From Streptomyces akebiae (GTDB lineage Bacteria > Actinomycetota > Actinomycetes > Streptomycetales > Streptomycetaceae): DNA of 64,000 nt. Of this stretch, positions 1 to 6,740 are shown in pieces; the stretch's first letter is position 1; each line of letters opens with the position of its first letter. The stretch is taken from contig NZ_CP080647.1 in NCBI RefSeq assembly GCF_019599145.1, positions 5,766,001-5,830,000 on the forward strand, given 5' to 3'. The position numbers and the translations under genes were made by a program. The notes under the pieces were generated by a model. The model saw only the letters and a program-made list of their open reading frames with translations, was not told the DNA's origin and searched no databases.

Positions 1-165
1 CACGACCGGGCGTCCACCGAGCGGGCCATCGACATGCACATCGTGAACCTGCGCAAGAAGATCGAGCCCGACCCGCGCAGCCCCGCACGGCTGCTGACGG
101 TGTTCGGCGTCGGCTACAAACTCGTCGAAGGCCCGGGTTCCCCGGGCGGCCGGGGCCCCGCATGA
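1..165 (+). CDS. OmpR-family response regulator, C-terminal end (partial)
   Basis: Only the last 54 codons are in the window; the gene begins before base 1. The residues form the end of an OmpR/PhoB winged helix: a recognition-helix segment (STERAIDMHIVNLRKKIEPD) followed by the C-terminal beta hairpin (LLTVFGVGYKLV). This domain binds DNA in two-component response regulators; the receiver domain is not visible. The stop codon overlaps the start of the downstream histidine kinase (ATGA at 162-165), so the two are translationally coupled and are almost certainly a cognate pair. The short tail after the hairpin is Gly/Pro-rich and probably disordered. Confidence 0.93.
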   Translation, partial: HDRASTERAIDMHIVNLRKKIEPDPRSPARLLTVFGVGYKLVEGPGSPGGRGPA

Positions 166-1991
166 CCGGCCCGGACGGCGTGACGCCCGTCGCCCGCATC
201 CCCTGGCACCGGAGTCTGCTGGTACGGCTGCTGCTCACCTCCGTGGCGATAGCGGTGCTGTCCGTGGGCGCCACCGCCTGGCTCGCCGTGCAGCTCACCA
301 CCCGCGCCATCCAGGAGGAACGCGGGCAGGTGCTCTCCGACGACTCCGACATCCTGCGCCGGCTCAGCGGCTACGCCGCGGCCCATCCCGACTGGGACGG
401 CGTCACGTCCACCGTGGACACGCTGTCGCGCAACCTGGACCGGCGCGTCGCCCTGACCACCGCGGGCGGACGGCTCATCGCCGACTCCGCCGCATCCGGC
501 ACCGCGCTGCCCGCCCGTGCCTCGGCCACCGTCGACCCGCTGCGTACGGACACCTACACCGAGCCCGGCGCCCAGCTCGCCGGCATCGACCCGCGGGCGG
601 TGGGGCCCTATCGGCTGTCCTCCGGCGAGGTCAGTGAGGTGAGTGCGGCGGCGCGGCGGCGGGTGGCGTGCCTGACCAAGTTCGGCGGCGGTGGCCACAC
701 CGAGCGGATGCCCAGCGGCCGTACGGTCGCCGTCGCCGACGGCACCTCGGCGGCGGTGGTCGCGCAATGCGCCGACGCGACGGACGACGCGGTGATGCCC
801 AGTGAGCGCACGGCGCTGGTGGCCCTCGGGAAGCTGATGACCGGCTGCCTCCAGGGTGACTTCAAGGAGCTGCCCAAGGTGGACCCCACGCTCGGGGCAC
901 TGTTCGGCGACGACGTCGTTCCCGGGATCTCCGACAGGACGATCGGCGACCAGCAGACGCAGAACTGTCTCGACTCGGCCCGCCGCACCCAGCTCGACTC
1001 CTACGTCGCCCCACCGGCGACCCTCTACCTCGGCGACCGCGAGCAGCAGCGGTCGGGCTTCGATCTCTCGTCCGCCAACCAGAACAAGATCATCGGAGTC
1101 ACCGGTCTCGTCCTGGCCGTCACGATCGCACTGACCGCCCTCGTCGCCGTCCGTCTCGTCCGCCCCCTGCGCGCGCTGACCGCCGCCGCCCGGCAGCCGC
1201 CCGAGCACCACGCACGGGTCGACGTCACCACCAAGGACGAGACGGGCTTCCTGGCCGCCGCCTTCAACGACCTGACCGCGCGCCGGGAACAGATGGAGGC
1301 CCAGCGCAAGGCCATGGTCAGCGACATCGCCCATGAACTGCGCACCCCGCTGACCAATATCCGCGGGTGGCTGGAGGTCACCCGCGACGGACTGCTCGAC
1401 CCCGACCCCGGCCTCATCGCCTCCCTGCACGACGAGGCGCTGCAACTGCAGCACATCATCGACGACCTGCGCGACCTCGCCGCGGGCGACGCCGGCACGG
1501 TGCGGCTGCACCGGGAGCCGCTGGCCGCGGACGAGTTGATCGGCCAGGTCGCCGCCGCCCATCGCAGCCGCGCCGAAGCCGCGGCCGTACACCTGCGGGC
1601 GGAGGCCGGCCCCGGGCTCTGGATGGACGCCGATCCGGTGCGCATGCGGCAGGTCCTGGGCAACCTCGTCTCCAACGCGCTGCGGCACACACCCGCGCGG
1701 GGGACGGTCACCCTCAGCGCCTGGCACACGGCGGACGAGGCCGTCCTGACCGTGCGCGACACCGGGCACGGGATCGCCCCCGAAGACCTGCCGCATGTCT
1801 TCGAACGGTTCTGGCGAGCGGAGAAGTCCCGCAGCAGACGCACCGGAGGCAGTGGGCTCGGCCTGTCCATCGTGCGGCAGTTCGTCGAGGCACACGACGG
1901 AACCGTCACCGTCGACAGCACCCCCGGCAGCGGGGCGGTGTTCACCGTCCGGCTGCCCCGTGTGCCCGAGCCGGCGGAACCTCGACCATGA
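162..1991 (+). CDS. Two-component sensor histidine kinase
   Basis: Membrane sensor kinase of 609 residues that should phosphorylate the regulator encoded just upstream. The order is: transmembrane helix near residues 20-45; an extracytoplasmic region of about 260 residues, larger than usual, containing several Cys (CLTKF, AQCAD, TGCLQ, QNCLD); a second membrane helix near 310-335; HAMP; HisKA with the phospho-acceptor His at residue 391 (HELRTPLTNIRGW); then HATPase_c with N box (NLVSNALRHTP), G1/F box (DTGHGIAPEDLPHVFERFWR) and G2 (GGSGLGLSI). The ATG overlaps the regulator stop. The paired Cys in the sensor region suggest disulfides and an extracellular ligand; the signal cannot be read from the sequence. 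Confidence 0.95.
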   Translation: MTGPDGVTPVARIPWHRSLLVRLLLTSVAIAVLSVGATAWLAVQLTTRAIQEERGQVLSDDSDILRRLSGYAAAHPDWDGVTSTVDTLSRNLDRRVALTTAGGRLIADSAASGTALPARASATVDPLRTDTYTEPGAQLAGIDPRAVGPYRLSSGEVSEVSAAARRRVACLTKFGGGGHTERMPSGRTVAVADGTSAAVVAQCADATDDAVMPSERTALVALGKLMTGCLQGDFKELPKVDPTLGALFGDDVVPGISDRTIGDQQTQNCLDSARRTQLDSYVAPPATLYLGDREQQRSGFDLSSANQNKIIGVTGLVLAVTIALTALVAVRLVRPLRALTAAARQPPEHHARVDVTTKDETGFLAAAFNDLTARREQMEAQRKAMVSDIAHELRTPLTNIRGWLEVTRDGLLDPDPGLIASLHDEALQLQHIIDDLRDLAAGDAGTVRLHREPLAADELIGQVAAAHRSRAEAAAVHLRAEAGPGLWMDADPVRMRQVLGNLVSNALRHTPARGTVTLSAWHTADEAVLTVRDTGHGIAPEDLPHVFERFWRAEKSRSRRTGGSGLGLSIVRQFVEAHDGTVTVDSTPGSGAVFTVRLPRVPEPAEPRP

Positions 1992-2125
1992 GAGGCCGTC
2001 AAGCGTCGGTCGGCACGGACTCCACGGTGCTCCGCGTGCTGTTAGGGTGACGTGCGCCTGTCACGTGAGTGGGCCGTTTGCAGGTGTGACACCAAATCGA
2101 CGCTACTCAACGGGGGTTGAGCAAC

Positions 2126-2629
2126 GTGAAAACTCGTCATGTCCGGGCTGTCGCCGTCTTCGGCATCGCCGTCTTCGCTCTCACCGGGGCCCGCGGCTCC
2201 AGCGGCGGAGGCTGTTCCGGCGGATCCTCCTCGTCCTCCTCGTCCAGCTCCAGCGGTGGCAGTGACAGCGGTGGCACGACCACCACGGGCGGGAGCACCA
2301 CCACCGGGACGGGCGGGACGTCCGGCTCCAGGGGTGCCGCCAGGGATCTGAAGATCGAGACCTGCGAGTACGACAACGGTCTGGCCGCCCGGGTCCGTGC
2401 CACCAACAGCAGCTCCAGCACCACCTACACCTACAAGTTCGACGTCGAGTTCACGGACGCCGACGGCAAGATCGTCGCCACCACCGAGGGCGGCGCCATC
2501 CGCTCCCTGGCGCCCGGTTCCTCCGACGTCCTCCCCGTCAAGGTGGTCGCGGGCTCGGTGGACGACACCGCCTTCGCGGCGGGCGGCGGCACCTGCAAGC
2601 TGACCGGCATTTCGCGCAGCGCCGAGTGA
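2126..2629 (+). CDS. Exported Ser/Gly/Thr-rich protein with FxLYD-like C-terminal domain
   Basis: Protein of 167 residues from GTG 2126, chosen because a GGGGG ribosome-binding stretch lies at 2112-2116; a TTG at 2117 would leave no spacing. The N-terminus is basic then hydrophobic (VRAVAVFGIAVFALTGARG), like a signal peptide, but without a clean lipobox. Residues about 28-70 are a low-complexity Ser/Gly/Thr linker, and the rest resembles an FxLYD/DUF3426-like beta sandwich (ARVRATNSSSSTTYTYKF). Such domains usually sit outside the membrane; function is unknown. The next gene follows 11 bases later and has the same architecture, so these are tandem paralogues. Confidence 0.75.
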   Translation: MKTRHVRAVAVFGIAVFALTGARGSSGGGCSGGSSSSSSSSSSGGSDSGGTTTTGGSTTTGTGGTSGSRGAARDLKIETCEYDNGLAARVRATNSSSSTTYTYKFDVEFTDADGKIVATTEGGAIRSLAPGSSDVLPVKVVAGSVDDTAFAAGGGTCKLTGISRSAE

Positions 2630-2640
2630 AGGGGCCTCTC

Positions 2641-3219
2641 ATGCACGGGCGGACACGGGTACGCGGGCTGAAGTTCGCGTCGATGGCGGTGATCGTGGTG
2701 CTCGCGCTGACCGGGTTCTCGACGGGGCGCGGTTCGGGCGGCGGCAGCAGCAGTTCCAGCGGCGGCGGCGACGGTGGGGGCGGCTGCAGTTCCTCCTCCC
2801 AGGACCACGACACCTCCTCTTCCTCCTCCTCGGGTGGCACGTCCGGTCTGGGGAAGAGCGACGACGACTACGACGACTACGACGACAGCTACGACGACTC
2901 GTACGACGACTCCGCCACCGAGGACACGGGCTCCGGCGAGGCGCAACTGGAGTCGGCGACCGTGAGGTTGGTGACGTGCGCGTCCGCGCGGCAGCCGTAC
3001 GCGACCGTCGAGGTGACCAACCCCAACGCGGTCGACGCCGAGTTCTGGGTCGTGGTCTCCTTCGTGGACAAGCACGGAGCCCCGGTCGAGAGCGGGGAGT
3101 GGTCGGTCGAGGTGGCCGCCGGTGACACGGCGACCACCCGGGTCAAGATGACCAAGGAAACCCTGGCCGCCTCCGTCGACCGTTGTGAGGCCGAACCGGA
3201 GGCCGAGCCGAGGGGCTGA
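2641..3219 (+). CDS. Exported Ser/Gly- and Asp/Tyr-rich protein, paralogue of the preceding gene
   Basis: Protein of 192 residues from ATG 2641, preceded by AAGGGG at 2629-2634; a GTG at 2626 overlapping the previous stop is a weaker alternative. It has a hydrophobic N-terminus (KFASMAVIVVLALTGFSTG), a Gly/Ser tract, then an acidic Asp/Tyr repeat near residues 78-95 (DDDYDDYDDSYDDSYDDS), then an FxLYD-like beta domain (YATVEVTNPNAVDAEFWVVV). The acidic tract could bind divalent metal or stay extended at the cell surface; that is inference. Probably co-transcribed with the upstream paralogue. No enzymatic motif is visible. Confidence 0.75.
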   Translation: MHGRTRVRGLKFASMAVIVVLALTGFSTGRGSGGGSSSSSGGGDGGGGCSSSSQDHDTSSSSSSGGTSGLGKSDDDYDDYDDSYDDSYDDSATEDTGSGEAQLESATVRLVTCASARQPYATVEVTNPNAVDAEFWVVVSFVDKHGAPVESGEWSVEVAAGDTATTRVKMTKETLAASVDRCEAEPEAEPRG

Positions 3220-3257
3220 ACCGGGCCGCCCCGGACGGCGCTGCCTCTCGGCCCGGT
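3220..3257. terminator. Hairpin between convergent genes
   Basis: A 9-bp inverted repeat, ACCGGGCCG at 3220-3228 and CGGCCCGGT at 3249-3257, lies immediately after the stop of the plus-strand gene and before the end of the convergent lipoprotein gene. Consistent with a GC-rich terminator lacking a T tract. Confidence 0.5.
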
Positions 3258-3329
3258 CCGCTTCCCGGGGCTGCCCGCCCGGCCGGACCACGTGCATGGG
3301 CGCGGACGGACGACGTTCCTTTCCATCCG

Positions 3330-4052
3330 CTACTTCGCGTCGTCGAACTCTCGGATCTTCTCCACCTGTGCCTTGACCAGCTGGTCCGGAACGCCGGGCC
3401 GCTTCTTCCCGTCCGACGCCCGCTGTCTTTGGAAGTTGTGGAACACCGCGATCGTGGTGCCTTCCCGCAGCACCACCACCGCATGGGGAACCCGCATCGT
3501 CACGCCGTCCGGAAACGACACCGACTCGACCAACCGCAGGGAGACGGACTCGTCCCCGTATCCGGGATCGGGTCGCATGGCGACATCCTCGAAGAACCGT
3601 CTGTCCTCCTGGTAGGCGGTGCACTTTTCGGCCGCCGTACGGAATTCCCCCACCACTCGTTTCGCATCGCCGAGGTTGTGCGAAGCGAGCGTCATGACGA
3701 CCGCGGGGCGGGTTCCCCTGCTGCTGTACTGCCGATTGATGCGAGCGTTGGCCGCGTAGGAACTGCTGCTCTGCCCGATGGTCTGGGCGATCGCGCTGCA
3801 CTCGACGGGATCTGCTCGTCTCTCGGAAGGGCTGGTGCTCATCGGTATGCTGCCGAACCTCTCACCGTCGCCCCTGCCCAACGCGACTTGCTTGAGATCC
3901 GCCTCGGTCCACGGTCCGCGGGTCGTGCTGTGCGCTGAAGGGTTTCCGCCGTCAGGACTCACACCCCCCCTTCCGGGGCTTTCCCCGCACGCGCCGGCAA
4001 GGAATGCGGCCATCGCCGCAGCCACCGCGCCATTGATGCCTGATCTGCGCAC
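3330..4052 (-). CDS. Putative lipoprotein of unknown function
   Basis: 240 residues from GTG 4052, chosen because AAGGGAA lies about 6 bases upstream and because this start puts a signal peptide at the N-terminus. The signal ends in a lipobox (LAGAC, Cys22), so the protein should be lipid-anchored on the outer face of the membrane. The mature part starts with a Gly/Ser/Pro linker and continues as a globular domain with no motif I recognise (contains PVECSAIAQTIGQ and MRVPHAVVVLREGTTIAVF). The mix resembles sensor-like lipoproteins of actinomycetes. An in-frame start at 4142 would add a basic 30-residue leader and is unlikely. Confidence 0.75.
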   Translation of the reverse strand: MRRSGINGAVAAAMAAFLAGACGESPGRGGVSPDGGNPSAHSTTRGPWTEADLKQVALGRGDGERFGSIPMSTSPSERRADPVECSAIAQTIGQSSSSYAANARINRQYSSRGTRPAVVMTLASHNLGDAKRVVGEFRTAAEKCTAYQEDRRFFEDVAMRPDPGYGDESVSLRLVESVSFPDGVTMRVPHAVVVLREGTTIAVFHNFQRQRASDGKKRPGVPDQLVKAQVEKIREFDDAK

Positions 4053-4208
4053 AGTATTTCCCTTGTTGTCGACATTGCGATCTCGAGCGCTGCGGCGGTT
4101 CGAGCGCCGTGGCTTGCTGGACGACGTGAATCGGTTCGGCAAGGTTGGCGGACCCTACCGCAGCACAGTGCAGTCGGTCTCCGGCCCTGCGGATCGATGC
4201 GTCTCTCC

Positions 4209-4988
4209 TCAACGTGTCCGGTGCCCGCCCTTGCGCCGCGCGGCGAACAACTCCCCCTGCCGCGCCTGCGGTTGGTTGCCCAGCGTAATCAGGTGCGGGG
4301 CGTACGCGAGAGCGTGCGCCCTCGTCGCCTCCCGGGCGGCCCAGCAGGCGCGGACCGTGCCCTCGACGGCCTCCGGCGAGTGGCCGGCGATCACCTCGGC
4401 GCACCGCACGGCCGCCGCGACCGCGCCGCCGGGTTCCGTCACCTCCGACACCAGCCCCACCTCGTGCGCCCGCCGCGCCGACATCCGCTCGGCGGTGCCC
4501 AGCAGCGCCATGCGCACGGCCTCCCCGTACGGCATGCGCTGGGCCATCAGGATCGACTCGAAGGCGCTGACCATGCCGTAGGTGGTGTGCGGGTCGAAGA
4601 AGGTGGCGGACGGATCGGCCACGAGGAACTCCGACTCGCCCAGCAGGTAGAAGGCTCCGCCGCAGGCCATGCCGTTCACGGCCGCGATCAGTGGTTTCCA
4701 GCAGTCGTTGGACTTGGGACCGATCCTGAGGAGGGGGTCCTCGATCGTGTAGGGGGAGTTCGGCTGCGGGACGGCTCCCGCCGCGTCCCGGTCGAGGCCC
4801 GTGCAGAAGGCGCGCTCGCCGGCGCCGGTCACGACGACCGCCCGTACCGAGTCGTCGTACCTCAACTCCTGCCAGTACGAGGTGAGTTGTTCCGCCATCG
4901 GCAGGTCGATCGCGTTCAGCTTCTCCGGGCGGTCCAGGGTCAGGAGGGCCACGCCCGTGGACTTGTCCGTCGTGGTGCGCAGGGTCAC
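4209..4988 (-). CDS. Enoyl-CoA hydratase/isomerase family protein
   Basis: Crotonase-fold protein of 259 residues that should act on an acyl-CoA in the cytoplasm. Visible are the N-terminal LTLDRPEKLNAID, the first oxyanion-hole segment (AFCTGLDRDA) and the second (NGMACGGAF). The segment that in classical hydratases carries a catalytic Glu in a PExxxG motif reads DPHTTYG, so the exact reaction is uncertain. The GTG start at 4988 overlaps the stop of the DUF35 gene (GTGA), and the thiolase-like gene lies upstream on the same strand, so the three form one operon. Grouping with Ltp/DUF35 suggests a hydration step preceding retro-aldol cleavage. Confidence 0.88.
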   Translation of the reverse strand: MTLRTTTDKSTGVALLTLDRPEKLNAIDLPMAEQLTSYWQELRYDDSVRAVVVTGAGERAFCTGLDRDAAGAVPQPNSPYTIEDPLLRIGPKSNDCWKPLIAAVNGMACGGAFYLLGESEFLVADPSATFFDPHTTYGMVSAFESILMAQRMPYGEAVRMALLGTAERMSARRAHEVGLVSEVTEPGGAVAAAVRCAEVIAGHSPEAVEGTVRACWAAREATRAHALAYAPHLITLGNQPQARQGELFAARRKGGHRTR

Positions 4989-5401
4989 GGCCGCTCCAGT
5001 ACCCATTGGGGGAGGCCGGTGGATGTGAACACCACCTGCACCCTCGCCCCGATCCGGATCCGCTCGGCCGGCACCGAGTCCAGGCGGGCGTCCGGCCCGC
5101 TCACCAGGTTGCCGACGAGGCGGATGCGGGGGGCGTCGGTCAGTTCGACGAGGACCACGTGGTACGGGGCCTGCTCGGCGTAGTCGGGGAGGAGCGGCGG
5201 GTGCGGGCGGACGTACGACCAGACGCGGCCCCGGCCGGCGACCCGGCGCCACTCGGTCGCGAAGGAGCGGCAGTGCGGGCAGCAGGGGCGCGGCGGGAAG
5301 CGGAGTTCGCCGCAGTCGGCGCACGCCTGGATCCGTAGTTCGCCCCGCGCGGCGTACTCCCAGAAGGGGGCCCCGTCGTCGTCCACCACCGGTGTGAGCA
5401 T
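4985..5401 (-). CDS. Zn-ribbon/OB-fold acyl-CoA-associated protein (DUF35)
   Basis: 138 residues. An N-terminal rubredoxin-like zinc ribbon carries two CxxC pairs (CADCGELRFPPRPCCPHC), followed by an OB-fold (VWSYVRPHPPLLPDYAEQAPYHVVLVEL). DUF35 proteins act as acyl-CoA-binding partners of thiolase-fold enzymes; the ChsH2 DUF35 domain with Ltp2 in steroid side-chain degradation is the characterised example. Here DUF35 is encoded directly between the thiolase-like gene (12 bases upstream) and the hydratase (overlapping downstream), so I infer that it forms a complex with the thiolase-like protein. Confidence 0.9.
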   Translation of the reverse strand: MLTPVVDDDGAPFWEYAARGELRIQACADCGELRFPPRPCCPHCRSFATEWRRVAGRGRVWSYVRPHPPLLPDYAEQAPYHVVLVELTDAPRIRLVGNLVSGPDARLDSVPAERIRIGARVQVVFTSTGLPQWVLERP

Positions 5402-5413
5402 GTCCTCGACTCC

Positions 5414-6571
5414 TCAGTTCCTCAGCAGCAGGGCGGAGGTCGGGACCCCCTCACCCGCCGTCACCAGACAGGTCGCCGCGCCCGGGACCTGGGCGGTACT
5501 CGTGCCGCGCAGCTGCCGTACGCCCTCGGTGATCAGGTTGAAGCCGTGCACGTAGGCCTCGCTGAGACCGCCCCCGGAGGTGTTGAGGGGGAGCCGGCCG
5601 CCGGTCTCCAGGGCGCCGCCCTCGGTGAAGGCGCCGCCCTCGCCGCGCGCGCAGAAGCCGTACCCCTCCAGCGACAGGGGGATCAGGGCGGTGAACGCGT
5701 CGTAGATCTGGGCGACGTCGATGTCGTCCGGGGTGAGGTCCGCGTGTTTCCACAGGTGGCGGGCGGCGGTCCAGGCGGGGCCGGTCAGCGGGTCGTCGTT
5801 CCAGTAGTTGACCATGCCGTGGTGCTGGGCGGGCAGGCCCTGGGCGGCGGAGTGGACGTAGACGGGGGTGCGGCGGCAGTCGCGGGCGCGCTCGGCGGAG
5901 ACCACCACGCAGGCCAGCGCGCCGTCCGTCTCCAGGCAGTTGTCGAACAGGCACAGGGGTTCGCTGATCCAGCGGGAGTTCATGTACATCTCGCGGGTCA
6001 GCGGGCGTTCGTACATGATCGCGGCGGGGTTCTGGTTGGCCCGGTTGCGGCAGGCGAGGGCCACGTTGAAGAGGTGGTCGCGGGTGGTGCCGTACTCGTG
6101 CATGTGGCGGCGGGCCAGCATGGCTATCTCGTCGGCGGGCCGCAGCAGGCCGTAGGGGCGGGTCCACTGGGCCGGGGTGGGGAGTTGGACCGCGGTGTTC
6201 TTCCACGGGCGGGGTCCGGAGCCGCGTTTGCGGGACCGCCAGGCGACCCCGACCGTGGCCTGACCGGTGGCGATCGCGGCGGCGAGATGCGCGACCGTGG
6301 CGCACGAACCGCCGCCGCCGTAGCCGACCTTGCTGAAGAAGGTGAGGTCACCGAGGCCCAGGGCCTTGGCCACCTCGACCTCGTCGGTCTCCTCCATGGT
6401 GTACGAGGCGAGCGCGTCGACCTCGTCCGGCGCTATCCCGGCGTCGTCGAGGGCGGCCAGGATCGCCCGGCACGCCAACGCCCGTTCGGATTCCGGAAGG
6501 CGCTTGGCGAAGGGGGTCTGGCCGATGCCGACGATCGCTGTCGCGTCCTTGAGCACGGCCATGGGAGCCAT
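5414..6571 (-). CDS. Thiolase-like lipid-transfer protein (Ltp type, probable aldolase partner of DUF35)
   Basis: Thiolase-superfamily protein of 385 residues. ATG 6571 is preceded by GGAGGT at good spacing, and the N-terminus ATAIVGIGQTPFAKR is typical of the SCP-x/Ltp branch. A Gly-rich nucleophile-loop region (GGGGSCATVAHLAAAI) and the C-terminal NTSGGGLSEAYVHGFN are visible. Proteins of this branch encoded next to DUF35 catalyse retro-aldol cleavage of beta-hydroxyacyl-CoA (Ltp2/ChsH2) rather than thiolysis; that assignment is inferred from context. It heads a three-gene minus-strand operon, divergent from an acyl-CoA ligase, with two CTGAC-N5-GTCAG sites in the shared promoter region. 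Confidence 0.87.
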   Translation of the reverse strand: MAPMAVLKDATAIVGIGQTPFAKRLPESERALACRAILAALDDAGIAPDEVDALASYTMEETDEVEVAKALGLGDLTFFSKVGYGGGGSCATVAHLAAAIATGQATVGVAWRSRKRGSGPRPWKNTAVQLPTPAQWTRPYGLLRPADEIAMLARRHMHEYGTTRDHLFNVALACRNRANQNPAAIMYERPLTREMYMNSRWISEPLCLFDNCLETDGALACVVVSAERARDCRRTPVYVHSAAQGLPAQHHGMVNYWNDDPLTGPAWTAARHLWKHADLTPDDIDVAQIYDAFTALIPLSLEGYGFCARGEGGAFTEGGALETGGRLPLNTSGGGLSEAYVHGFNLITEGVRQLRGTSTAQVPGAATCLVTAGEGVPTSALLLRN

Positions 6572-6594
6572 AAGGGCACACCTCCGCACAGGGT

Positions 6595-6613
6595 TGCGGA
6601 GCATACCTCCGCA
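6595..6613. promoter_or_regulatory. Short inverted repeat upstream of the thiolase-like gene
   Basis: TGCGGAG and CTCCGCA arms (6595-6601 and 6607-6613) around a 5-base loop lie just before the minus-strand start. The flanking sequence CCTGTGCGGAGGT occurs twice (here and over the real ribosome-binding site), which may be a duplicated leader and could fold to affect initiation. Confidence 0.4.
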
Positions 6614-6628
6614 CAGGGGCTGTCACTG

Positions 6629-6643
6629 CTGACAGTCCGTCAG
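6629..6643. promoter_or_regulatory. CTGAC-N5-GTCAG palindrome, site 1
   Basis: CTGACAGTCCGTCAG lies in the divergent promoter region of the thiolase-like operon and the acyl-CoA ligase gene. It is one of seven copies of this palindrome in the window, all upstream of catabolic genes, and I infer a TetR-type operator. Confidence 0.7.
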
Positions 6644-6655
6644 GGTACAGCTAAT

Positions 6656-6670
6656 CTGACGGGTAGTCAG
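6656..6670. promoter_or_regulatory. CTGAC-N5-GTCAG palindrome, site 2
   Basis: CTGACGGGTAGTCAG begins 27 bp after the start of site 1. Two copies in one divergent promoter would allow separate control of each direction or cooperative binding. The ligase start codon is 70 bp downstream. Confidence 0.65.
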
Positions 6671-6740
6671 CTCCCGATGTCCGGCTGCTGCCGGGGCACT
6701 TGGGCACTTGAACACTGGTTCTCGGGTACGGAGGCCTGCT

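Noticed and set aside
114-1895. A long open frame on the minus strand across the histidine kinase
   Set aside because: It is antisense to a well-supported kinase and results from GC-biased codon use; no domain or ribosome-binding site.
6629-6670. KstR-type steroid operator
   Set aside because: Known KstR sites have AAC/GTT half-sites; the palindrome here is CTGAC/GTCAG.
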